A stretch of 64,000 nt of DNA from Pseudoalteromonas sp. UG3-2. GTDB taxonomy: Bacteria > Pseudomonadota > Gammaproteobacteria > Enterobacterales > Alteromonadaceae. The notes below the pieces were generated by a model. That model saw only the letters and a list, made by a program, of their open reading frames with translations, was not told the DNA's origin and searched no databases. Where the stretch lies: the NCBI RefSeq assembly GCF_037120705.1, contig NZ_JAWLJU010000002.1:1860001-1924000 (forward strand). The letters run 5' to 3'. Positions within the stretch are counted from its first letter, which is position 1; the number at the start of each line of letters is the position of its first letter. Of this stretch, positions 28,144 through 36,041 are shown piece by piece. A program made the position numbers and the translations under genes.

Positions 28144-29970
28144 CTATTGTGATAGTTCAAGCAGTGCCTGCTCGATCACCTCTGGATGAGTAAATGGAAT
28201 GAGGTGCTCGGTAGAACTCAGTGGTATATACTGACCACCACTTGCAGTCGCCACCTCCTGTGACCATTTTCGGCCTTCGCTTTGCCACTTTAGTAACTTG
28301 GCTTTAAGCGCTTCATCTTCCGCCTGAGCAATGTTTTCACTTTCAAAGTCACTGTCGATAATACTGATTGGGATACTGCCATCAGGTTGCCAATCCTTGA
28401 CTAGCTCTAAGTCATCATGATAGTTCATCACTTCATGAACTCGAGTGAGCTGAGCAGCAATACTGTGTCGCGTTTGCATGATCAGATTAAAGTAGTCCCA
28501 GTCCATGTATTGTGCATAATCATTATTGGCCATTAGCGCCTCAACATGGGCTTTTTCCGCAGTGATCTTGCCATCCATTTTCTCTTGCCAATTGCCTGCA
28601 GCAACATGGTCAATTAAGGTTTGACCATAGTCACGGTATAAATCCACCGGGAAGCCCTGATAAAGTGCAACAGAGTGAGGCATTAAAATATCTGGGTCGA
28701 GCCATAGCATACTGGCAACTTGTTGCTTAAATTCACCTGATTGCTGCATGGCAATCAATGGCACCGAGTTACTATTGGCAAAACTCAGAAGGTGCACGTC
28801 ATTGAGTGCTAATTTATTAAATAGTACTGGCAAGTCTGCGGCAAATTGCGCCATCGAGGGAGCCTCTACAGTACTGCTTAGCCCTTGACCTAACCGATCT
28901 ATTACCACCACATTAAATTTTGTTTCCAAGTAGGGCTGCAACAAAGCAAACCAAGCACTGTCACTATGAAAGTGCATATTAGCGCCTGAGAGCATGACCA
29001 CTGTAGGTTTCTCAGGTTGCGCTAAGGTATGTCTCACATGGTAATAATTCCCACTTACCTGATACAGGTCAGACCCTGTCGGCAAGGGGTGGCGACTGCT
29101 CGATTTGAAAAACGTCATAATTGACTTTGTGGTCTCAACTGGAGATAAGTTCCAGTTATGAGATGCTTGCGCCACACTAATCAGTTCCGTTTTCACGCTT
29201 TTATCAGGGTAATACCTTAGTGTTACACCTTGGCCGATAACTTCATCAATGTATTTGGTTTGCTGGGTATTCAACTTAGCCACAATATCAATTGCTTGGG
29301 TTGATGAAAACAAACCAAAATTGACGCCACTTTGACCATGATACGGTAACACATTATCTTTCTTACCATGCATTATCCGATAATTAGTGGGTGTGGTTAG
29401 GTTACACGCCATACCTAGTTGATAAGACATTGGGGCAGCCACCGTCACTATGCCCTGAAAAACGTCTGAGCGGTTACACAGCAAGTTCTGCACAAATAAG
29501 CCACCTTGGGAAAAACCAGCTGCATAAATTTCGCCGTCAATAATATCGTATTGACTTTTCAACTGCTGAATTAGGTCATCAACAAATCCAAGATCATCGA
29601 TGCCAAGGCGATGGGCCTTGTTACAACCACAGCCCTCATTCCATTCTTCATTTTTTGATTTAGGATAGACCACTAAATAGTCATCATCTTGTTTATGAAA
29701 CTGTGTCATTGCAGCCATGCCATAACCCGTGCCACCAGAACCATGGAAGGCCAGTAATAATTTATACGCTTTATTTTTAGGTATGTCCTGCGGTGGCGTC
29801 ATATAGTAAATGCGCTCGTTTAAAGAAAATTTTCGCATACCACCAACGAGCTGTTTATCGTCTTTATTGATTTCATTTTGCGAATGAGTGCTTGAGCCAC
29901 CATTACAAGCAGTTAAAAGCGCAAATGCAGCAGCGCTGATAACAGTGTTTACCCAGTTATTCTTTTTCAT
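28144..29970 (-). CDS. lipoprotein with tandem alpha/beta-hydrolase domains
   Basis: Residues 1-22 are a lipoprotein signal ending in the lipobox LLTAC, so the protein should be anchored by Cys22. The first domain (about 40-290) resembles secreted PHB-depolymerase/feruloyl-esterase folds: LLLAFHGSGG, the WNEGCGC segment, Ser154 in GFSQG and a later ASHNW histidine. The second domain (about 310-608) is a distinct alpha/beta-hydrolase with VVMLSGANMHFHSDS and VVIDRLGQGLSS. Its nucleophile elbow reads SFANSNS instead of G-x-S-x-G, although a C-terminal SSTEHLIPFTHP segment could supply the histidine. The second domain may therefore be catalytically altered or inactive. It is divergent from a ToxR-like regulator with an inverted repeat between them. 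The substrate is unknown, and an ester or polyester is a guess. Confidence 0.8.
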   Translation of the reverse strand: MKKNNWVNTVISAAAFALLTACNGGSSTHSQNEINKDDKQLVGGMRKFSLNERIYYMTPPQDIPKNKAYKLLLAFHGSGGTGYGMAAMTQFHKQDDDYLVVYPKSKNEEWNEGCGCNKAHRLGIDDLGFVDDLIQQLKSQYDIIDGEIYAAGFSQGGLFVQNLLCNRSDVFQGIVTVAAPMSYQLGMACNLTTPTNYRIMHGKKDNVLPYHGQSGVNFGLFSSTQAIDIVAKLNTQQTKYIDEVIGQGVTLRYYPDKSVKTELISVAQASHNWNLSPVETTKSIMTFFKSSSRHPLPTGSDLYQVSGNYYHVRHTLAQPEKPTVVMLSGANMHFHSDSAWFALLQPYLETKFNVVVIDRLGQGLSSTVEAPSMAQFAADLPVLFNKLALNDVHLLSFANSNSVPLIAMQQSGEFKQQVASMLWLDPDILMPHSVALYQGFPVDLYRDYGQTLIDHVAAGNWQEKMDGKITAEKAHVEALMANNDYAQYMDWDYFNLIMQTRHSIAAQLTRVHEVMNYHDDLELVKDWQPDGSIPISIIDSDFESENIAQAEDEALKAKLLKWQSEGRKWSQEVATASGGQYIPLSSTEHLIPFTHPEVIEQALLELSQ

Positions 29971-30024
29971 CTTTGTGATCCCTATTGACTGGTTTTGGTG
30001 TACCCTAAGTATTCAGCAGAAAAA

Positions 30025-30052
30025 CACCACAACTTCCTGAGAAGTTATGGTG
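30025..30052. promoter_or_regulatory. inverted repeat between hydrolase and ToxR-like regulator genes
   Basis: CACCACAACTTC-CTGA-GAAGTTATGGTG has 11 of 12 pairs matched. It sits in the 132-base divergent intergenic region, 50 bases before the regulator start. It may be the binding site of that regulator, controlling both genes. Confidence 0.5.
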
Positions 30053-30102
30053 AGAAATTCCTTACCAAAAAATATAACCAATAAAATCAAAGAGTAAAAG
30101 GA

Positions 30103-32082
30103 ATGCAGTATCAGTTAGGTCCACTCAATTTTGATAGCAAAAACCGTATACTGAGCAATGAACAAGCAGCGCTAAGGCTTGAACCTAAGCCCTTTGCCAT
30201 TTTAATGACACTGATGTCAGCACAAGGCAACGTAGTATCTCGCGATGAATTAACTACTCAAGTTTGGCAAGGGCGCGTGGTGTCAGAAAGTGCCATTAAT
30301 AAAGCCATTTCAGCCTTACGCCAACACCTCGCCACACTCGCTCCTAACACCGAGTTCATTGAAACCATACCGACCTTAGGCTACCGCTTAGTGGCGAGCC
30401 TTCAGCCTCTGCAGCAAGGTAACAACAAACAAAGTCACTATAAAAAGGCGCTTTACCTAGGTATCGCTGCCACTATGATTATTGCCATAACAGTGGCTCT
30501 GTTTGTATTTTCAACCAGCTGGCAACACCAACCCAGCACAGTGATGCAACCACAAAAAGTCATGGGCAAAGCCGGTATTGAGCTGAAACTCAGTGCGGCA
30601 CCGAACCTACAAACCTTTAGTTACACCCATCCTATTGAGGCCGGGCTGGCGGAACTTTGGTTGGCAACACCCCATGGCGAAAGGCATTTATTCAGTGCCA
30701 ATATTCGCTCGCAAGCGCTGAGCCGTCATGCCTCTCATATTGCTTATGTTGAACAGAGCTCCGCATGTGAAGTAAAAGTGTATAATATCGCCGATGAGCA
30801 ACACCGCTCGTTGTTTCCCTGTCGCGAAGTTGAAAAAGTTAGGCTGACTTGGGGCAGTACAGATCAACAACTGCTTTATCGTAAAAGAGAAAGTATCCAT
30901 AGTGGCTATGGTATCTACCGCTATGATATCAATACCAATAAACACACTCAGTTGACCTTACCACCTACTCGAGGCAACTTGCGCGGCGATCACCTGTTTA
31001 GCCTTTCCTATAATAATAAGCTATTAGCCGTAGCAAGGTACCTTGGCGAAAACCAACAACGTATTTCGCTGTTTAGTTATCCCGACATGACGCTGCTTGC
31101 ATCTAAAGAAGTGCCCCACAATATCACCGCATTTAGCTGGTCTTGGGATACCGAGACACTCTATTTTGCTGCGGCAACGAGCATATACGCACTAAAGCGT
31201 AGCAGTAATCAGGTAACACCTATACACACACTAACTGCCGCTATCGAAAGTTTGGCTTTGCTCGATAGCAATAACACCGTGTTATTTAATCAATATCGCT
31301 TGAATACCACTGTGCAGTACTACCATGCTAAGCAACAGAAAACAGAGTCGCTGGTTGATAATCAGGCGCTTAACCGTCTCCCTAAGGCCGTTATCTCTAA
31401 CCAAGCGTGGTATATTTCGGATCATGGCGCCAATTCTGGACTGTGGAGTATAGACACGCGTAACGGCAACCACCGGCAGCTTCCTCTGCCGCACCCTTTT
31501 GAGTTTCAACGTTATCAAATCAGCAGCAAAGGCACAGAGGTATTGTACGAGTACCGCGATGGCATATATCGCTTTGATACCTTAACCGCTCATACCGAAC
31601 AGCTCATTAGTCCTGAGCTCAAGCCTTATGTCGCTAATTATGGTAGTACGGAGAGCGAAATTATCTACAGCAGTGAGCGCTCTGGTAACTGGCAACTGTG
31701 GTCATTTAATACTATTTCCAAAGTACACCAACAGCTCACACAATATGGCGGCTATAGTGGTTATCGCCAAGGTGATACGTTATTTTTTACTAAGTTTACC
31801 CAACCAGGTATTTGGCAATTGGCAGGAAATAAAGAAAGCTTATTGGTTGCCGATGTGCCTATTCGCAACTGGTTGAACTGGCGTTTGCATAATAACCAGT
31901 TGTATTACGAAAGAGATAATCGTATTTGGCGTTATAACCTAGAAACAGATCAGGAAACACTTCACTTCATGCCTCCAACTGGCTTCAGCCACCAGTTTGA
32001 TGTCTTGGCTAACGGTGATGTGGTATTTACTCAACTAAAGCAACACAGCGGTGAGATCTGGCGACTTAAGGTGCCGCTGTAG
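30103..32082 (+). CDS. CadC/ToxR-type membrane transcriptional regulator
   Basis: Residues 1-105 form an OmpR-type winged helix, with LEPKPFAILMTLM, VVSRDELTTQVWQGRVV and the wing FIETIPTLGYRL. One membrane segment follows at about 113-135 (LYLGIAATMIIAITVALFVF). The remaining 520 residues are periplasmic and show repeated W-S-x-D-type beta blades, suggesting a TolB/WD40-like propeller that could sense a ligand or envelope protein. There is no phosphoacceptor, as expected for CadC/ToxR proteins that signal directly through the membrane. The divergent lipoprotein hydrolase is the likely target. The start lies nine bases after AGTAAAAGGA. Confidence 0.88.
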   Translation: MQYQLGPLNFDSKNRILSNEQAALRLEPKPFAILMTLMSAQGNVVSRDELTTQVWQGRVVSESAINKAISALRQHLATLAPNTEFIETIPTLGYRLVASLQPLQQGNNKQSHYKKALYLGIAATMIIAITVALFVFSTSWQHQPSTVMQPQKVMGKAGIELKLSAAPNLQTFSYTHPIEAGLAELWLATPHGERHLFSANIRSQALSRHASHIAYVEQSSACEVKVYNIADEQHRSLFPCREVEKVRLTWGSTDQQLLYRKRESIHSGYGIYRYDINTNKHTQLTLPPTRGNLRGDHLFSLSYNNKLLAVARYLGENQQRISLFSYPDMTLLASKEVPHNITAFSWSWDTETLYFAAATSIYALKRSSNQVTPIHTLTAAIESLALLDSNNTVLFNQYRLNTTVQYYHAKQQKTESLVDNQALNRLPKAVISNQAWYISDHGANSGLWSIDTRNGNHRQLPLPHPFEFQRYQISSKGTEVLYEYRDGIYRFDTLTAHTEQLISPELKPYVANYGSTESEIIYSSERSGNWQLWSFNTISKVHQQLTQYGGYSGYRQGDTLFFTKFTQPGIWQLAGNKESLLVADVPIRNWLNWRLHNNQLYYERDNRIWRYNLETDQETLHFMPPTGFSHQFDVLANGDVVFTQLKQHSGEIWRLKVPL

Positions 32083-32201
32083 TAGCTGAGGTTATCCGTA
32101 TGCATAAGTGCTGTTGTTTGCAAAGTGGCAGCTATAGTGAATAAAAACTCTATTCACCGAAAATAACCTAAAGTGATTGGATACGCTCGACCAAAAAACA
32201 A

Positions 32202-32226
32202 AAAACCCAGCCTAAGCTGGGTTTTT
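32202..32226. terminator. bidirectional terminator between the regulator gene and rpmG
   Basis: AAAACCCAGC-CTAA-GCTGGGTTTT has 10-bp arms with A and T tracts on both sides. It serves rpmG on the minus strand and can also end the convergent regulator transcript. Confidence 0.87.
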
Positions 32227-32246
32227 AGTATTCTGTAAAAGCAAAA

Positions 32247-32402
32247 TTACTTGATTTTTGCTTCTTTGAAGATCACGTGTTTACGAGCCTTAGGGTCGTA
32301 CTTTTTGATCTCCATTTTTTCAGGCATGTTACGCTTGTTCTTGTCGGTAGTGTAGAAATAACCAGTACCAGCAGTAGAAACTAAACGGATCTTATCACGC
32401 AT
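32247..32402 (-). CDS. rpmG: 50S ribosomal protein L33
   Basis: This 51-residue ribosomal protein begins [19 protein letters not shown] and ends in [11 protein letters not shown], matching L33 over its full length. It has no zinc-binding cysteines, so it is the C-minus type. It lies 12 bases after rpmB and shares its transcript. This order is conserved in gammaproteobacteria. Confidence 0.97.
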   Translation of the reverse strand: MRDKIRLVSTAGTGYFYTTDKNKRNMPEKMEIKKYDPKARKHVIFKEAKIK

Positions 32403-32414
32403 GATTTAAGCTCC

Positions 32415-32651
32415 TTACACTTTTTCGCCGCGAGCACGGATATCAGCTAGTACCGCGTCGATGCCTTTTTTATCGATAATACGCATACCTTTAGTAGTAG
32501 TGCGTAGTGAAACGAAACGCTTTTCGCTTTCAACCCAAAAACGGTGAGTTTGTAGGTTAGGTAGGAAACGACGCTTAGTAGCGTTGCGCGCGTGCGAACG
32601 GTGGTTACCAACCACTGGGCGCTTACCTGTAACTTGACAGACTTTAGACAT
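32415..32651 (-). CDS. rpmB: 50S ribosomal protein L28
   Basis: This is a 78-residue ribosomal protein starting [17 protein letters not shown], with the family [16 protein letters not shown] segment. Cysteine and lysine positions fit the form without a zinc ribbon. It is the first gene of rpmB-rpmG. The 275 bases upstream, up to the radC stop, hold its promoter and no other gene. Confidence 0.97.
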   Translation of the reverse strand: MSKVCQVTGKRPVVGNHRSHARNATKRRFLPNLQTHRFWVESEKRFVSLRTTTKGMRIIDKKGIDAVLADIRARGEKV

Positions 32652-32926
32652 GTCTATGTATCTCCAATAACTTCGCTCGAGCTTAATTTTCCCTTAAGGC
32701 CTTAACTGCGTGCCCCAGGTAAAATCAAAGGGCGCTCTTTATACAGTATCTACAGGCAGAGATCAAGGATCTGATCCTACTGAAATCAGCTCATGGGTAA
32801 ATTTGATAGCGGCCAATTATAATGATCCGAAGCCCTCGAGGAAAGTAAAAACTGCATTTAAATTGAACTAATTTGCAAAATATAGCCAAACACCCTGATT
32901 TATCGCACAAATTTCCAGCAACACAG

Positions 32927-33601
32927 TTAAATTAGGCCACGTTCGGCAAACGAAATGCAGTCACTTCCAGCAATAATTAAATGATCTAAGACATTTATAT
33001 CTACCAAGGCTAACCCTTGGCAAAGTTTTTTCGTAATTAACTTATCGGCTTCACTGGGCTCAGCAACCCCCGAAGGATGGTTGTGGGCAAAAATGAGCGA
33101 TGCAGCATGCTCTTTTAATGCCGCCTTAACCACTTCCCGAGGATACACCGAGGCGGCATTAATGGTGCCATGAAATAAAATATCATCTTTGATTAAGCGA
33201 TTTTGGTTATCAAGATAGAGCACCATAAATACCTCATGGCTCAAACCTTTTAGCCTTGCGGTCAAATACGCTCTGACGGCACTGGGGTTTTGAAATACGG
33301 TCTCACGGACACATTGCTCTTTTAAATAACGGCGACTTAGCTCCAACACCGCCTGCAACTGGGTGTATTTTGCCACCCCGAGTCCTTTCAGCATAGCAAA
33401 CTCCTGCAGCGGGGCATCAAATAAGCGCTGCAGCGACTGCTGTTGCTGCAACAACGACTCTGCCAATTCAATGGCATTTAATCCTTTTATTCCGGTGCGC
33501 AAAAAGATCGCTAGCAGTTCGGCGTCACTGAGCGCTTCAGCGCCTTGGGCAAGTAGCTTTTCACGGGGACGCGTGGCTTTGGGCAGTGCGGATATTTGCA
33601 T
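32927..33601 (-). CDS. radC: RadC family JAMM/MPN protein
   Basis: RadC proteins combine an N-terminal helix-hairpin-helix region (about 20-90, with LLAIFLRTGIKG and MLKGLGVAKYTQLQAVLEL) with a JAMM metalloprotease-like domain. The zinc motif is intact as HNHPSG followed by Asp in SEAD. A glutamate is available upstream in SHEVFMVL. The biochemical role is still debated, and a direct repair function in Escherichia was withdrawn. I use the ATG at 33601 because AAGGA lies nine bases upstream. An upstream frame would add 11 residues. It is divergent from coaBC, the usual neighbour. Confidence 0.94.
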   Translation of the reverse strand: MQISALPKATRPREKLLAQGAEALSDAELLAIFLRTGIKGLNAIELAESLLQQQQSLQRLFDAPLQEFAMLKGLGVAKYTQLQAVLELSRRYLKEQCVRETVFQNPSAVRAYLTARLKGLSHEVFMVLYLDNQNRLIKDDILFHGTINAASVYPREVVKAALKEHAASLIFAHNHPSGVAEPSEADKLITKKLCQGLALVDINVLDHLIIAGSDCISFAERGLI

Positions 33602-33728
33602 AACATTATTCCTTGTTAAAATTATCTCCATCAAAATTGAAGTGTAGTCAGTGGCTGAGATAATTCAAAAGCCAGTCGAGTCTGTGCTATCTTAGCGCTA
33701 TTACTGGTTATTAAAGTGCAACATCAGC

Positions 33729-34925
33729 ATGCAAAGAAATAAACGCCTACTATTGGGGCTGAGCGGTGGCATTGCAGCCTATAAATGTGCCGAGCTCGTT
33801 CGCCGCCTTAAAGACCATCACATTGACGTTAAAGTCGTCATGACCGAGTCAGCGCAACATTTTATCACGCCACTGACCATGCAAGCAGTATCGGGAGAGA
33901 TGGTGTCAGACTCTCTGCTCGACCCCCAAGCCGAAGCGTCGATGGGGCATATTGAGTTTGCCAAGTGGGCCGATTTGGTTCTGGTGGCACCGGCCAGCGC
34001 GAATACTCTCGCTAAAATGGCGATGGGGATTGCTGATGACTTACTCACCACCTTGTTGTTAGCAACACCGGCTCCCGTTGCTGTAGCACCGGCAATGAAC
34101 CAGCAAATGTATCGCCATGGCGCGACGCAAACCAATATCGCGACTTTAGCCCAACGTGGCGTGGCTATTTGGGGGCCAGGTAAAGGCGAGCAAGCCTGTG
34201 GCGATGTCGGTGCTGGTCGTATGCTAGAACCCCATGAACTGGTAGAGCTATGTTTAAGCGCACTGACTGCGGTGCCGCAAACCCTAGCCGGTAAAACAGT
34301 CACCATTACCGCAGGTCCCACGCGAGAAGCCCTCGACCCAGTGCGATTTATTACCAATCATAGCTCAGGTAAGATGGGCTACAGCCTAGCTCAGGCGGCC
34401 ATCACTCTAGGCGCTAAAGTCAACTTGATTTCCGGCCCGGTTGCGCTCTCAACCCCAATGGGAGTGAATCGTGTGGATGTGCAAACTGCCGAGCAAATGC
34501 AGCAAGCCGCTTTAGAGTATGCGCCACAATCCGATGTCTTTATTGGCTGTGCCGCAGTTGCAGACTATCGTGCGGCCAATGTCGCCGAGCAAAAAATCAA
34601 AAAGCAAGGGGATGAAATGACCTTAACGCTGGTAAAAAACCCTGACATTATTGCCAGTGTTGCCGCGCTAGGTGAGTCGCGCCCTTACACCGTAGGATTT
34701 GCTGCGGAAACCCAAAATGTTGAAACCTATGCCAAAGGCAAACTGACCAATAAAGGCTTAGATATGATCTGTGCCAACGATGTCTCTCAGCAACAGGGTG
34801 GCTTTAACTCTGATAACAATGCATTGACGCTTTATTGGACTAAAGAACGACAAGAACTTCCCCACACTAGTAAAAAAGAGTTAGCACTTACTGTCATGCA
34901 AGCCATTGCAAAAAAGATAAAATAA
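33729..34925 (+). CDS. coaBC: bifunctional phosphopantothenoylcysteine decarboxylase/synthetase
   Basis: CoaBC performs two steps of coenzyme A synthesis. The N-terminal flavodoxin-like CoaC half (1-190) has [10 protein letters not shown], the flavin segment [12 protein letters not shown] with the catalytic His in [10 protein letters not shown], and the PAMNQQM substrate clamp. [13 protein letters not shown] is the flexible flap containing the active-site Cys. The CoaB half (about 190-398) has [24 protein letters not shown] and the VAAVADYR-type region CAAVADYRA. Length is standard. The pathway feeds the 4'-phosphopantetheine needed by the NRPS at 22098, though this gene is a general housekeeping one. 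No terminator separates it from slmA. Confidence 0.97.
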   Translation: MQRNKRLLLGLSGGIAAYKCAELVRRLKDHHIDVKVVMTESAQHFITPLTMQAVSGEMVSDSLLDPQAEASMGHIEFAKWADLVLVAPASANTLAKMAMGIADDLLTTLLLATPAPVAVAPAMNQQMYRHGATQTNIATLAQRGVAIWGPGKGEQACGDVGAGRMLEPHELVELCLSALTAVPQTLAGKTVTITAGPTREALDPVRFITNHSSGKMGYSLAQAAITLGAKVNLISGPVALSTPMGVNRVDVQTAEQMQQAALEYAPQSDVFIGCAAVADYRAANVAEQKIKKQGDEMTLTLVKNPDIIASVAALGESRPYTVGFAAETQNVETYAKGKLTNKGLDMICANDVSQQQGGFNSDNNALTLYWTKERQELPHTSKKELALTVMQAIAKKIK

Positions 34926-35058
34926 CCTTCATGTAATAAGACTGGAAAGAAACTGAATAAAACATTAACATGATACCCCGGTAGTGTGAGCTGATCGGGG
35001 TTTACGCTTCATTGCATTGATAATAAACATAACAACTAGAACAAATAAGGGAAATTTC

Positions 35059-35646
35059 ATGCCAGCGACCAAACGCAGTAATCGCAAAGAGCAAATTCTC
35101 CAGTCTCTCGCACAAATGTTAGAAACCAGTCCTGGGCAACGCATTACCACAGCAAAACTCGCGTCCGAAGTGGGCGTTTCCGAAGCAGCCCTATACCGCC
35201 ATTTCCCAAGTAAAGCGCGAATGTTTGAAGGGCTGATTGAGTTTATTGAAGACACCCTGCTATCGCGAATTAACTTAATTTTAGAAAATGAAAAAGAAAC
35301 CCGCACTCGCATTTATAACATCTTAACCCTGCTGTTGGCCTTTGCAGAAAAGAACCCAGGGATCACTCGAATTCTTACCGGCGATGCCCTGCAAGGTGAA
35401 CAAGAACGCCTGCGTGAGCGCGTACAAAGCCTGTTTGAAAAGTTAGAAACTCAGTTTAAACAAGTGCTTAGAGAGCGCAAGCTACGCGAAGGCAAAGCGT
35501 TCAGTAGCGAAGAAGGTATTTTAGCTAATTTATTTCTGGCTTTTGTTGAAGGAAAAATGAATCAATTTGTCAGAAGTGACTTTAAAGCAAGACCAACGGC
35601 ACAATTCGACAAACAATGGGTTGAACTGGAAAAAATCTGGCTATAG
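35059..35646 (+). CDS. slmA: nucleoid occlusion factor SlmA (TetR family)
   Basis: SlmA binds sites spread over most of the chromosome and blocks FtsZ ring assembly over the nucleoid. The N-terminus [17 protein letters not shown] leads into the helix-turn-helix [21 protein letters not shown] with [15 protein letters not shown]. The C-terminal dimer domain ends [13 protein letters not shown] use the ATG at 35059, preceded by AAGGG. The frame opens 14 codons earlier. Its position near coaBC is conserved, but dut, which lies between them in Escherichia, is missing. A weak hairpin without a T tract follows at 35659-35676. Confidence 0.95.
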   Translation: MPATKRSNRKEQILQSLAQMLETSPGQRITTAKLASEVGVSEAALYRHFPSKARMFEGLIEFIEDTLLSRINLILENEKETRTRIYNILTLLLAFAEKNPGITRILTGDALQGEQERLRERVQSLFEKLETQFKQVLRERKLREGKAFSSEEGILANLFLAFVEGKMNQFVRSDFKARPTAQFDKQWVELEKIWL

Positions 35647-36041
35647 CGATAACAACTAGCCGCAATCATTTGCGGCGCAGCCCCACCAGCAACCAATACG
35701 CCCTTGTATAGCGGCTATTTTTACTCCCTACGCAGGACATCGCACCAACTCACCTTGCGTGCGTTTATCCGCGGCAAGAATAATTCACCGCTTATACCAA
35801 TTCGCTTAATTAAGTGGTCTATTTGAGGCAAGAAAATTCTGTCGATAGCAAGGCGAAAATTTTTCTATTTAGTTGTTCTAAATAAGAAATTTTTAACGCA
35901 GTTAGCGTCGAATTTGCTCCCTCAAATTGAGCAAGTATTAATGTGGATTGGTATTAACTCCCCCCACGTATCGCAGAGCATTTTAGTTTCCTCACTAAAA
36001 GTGATAAAAACGCAATAAACAATGACTAAGATGCTCTTACT
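35647..36041. other. intergenic region holding the repeat element
   Basis: This 395-base gap contains the MITE-like element described separately. The left part (35677-35791) shows no gene. The right part (35958-36041) should carry the peptidase promoter, but I cannot assign boxes securely. Confidence 0.4.
35792..35957. repeat. MITE-like repeat with TATACCAAT/ATTGGTATTA ends
   Basis: The element begins TTATACCAATTC and ends GATTGGTATTAA, imperfect terminal inverted repeats about 166 bases apart. Its centre contains a long imperfect palindrome (ATTTTTCTATTTAG, a short loop, then CTAAATAAGAAAT), so a single strand would fold into a branched hairpin. It encodes nothing. The ends resemble short intergenic repeats that I recall as common in Alteromonadales genomes. 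A 16-base stretch recurs inverted at 27911-27926. Confidence 0.6.

Noticed and set aside
33818..34357. 179-codon frame antisense to coaBC
   Set aside because: It is a shadow of a conserved gene and its composition follows from the opposite-strand codons.
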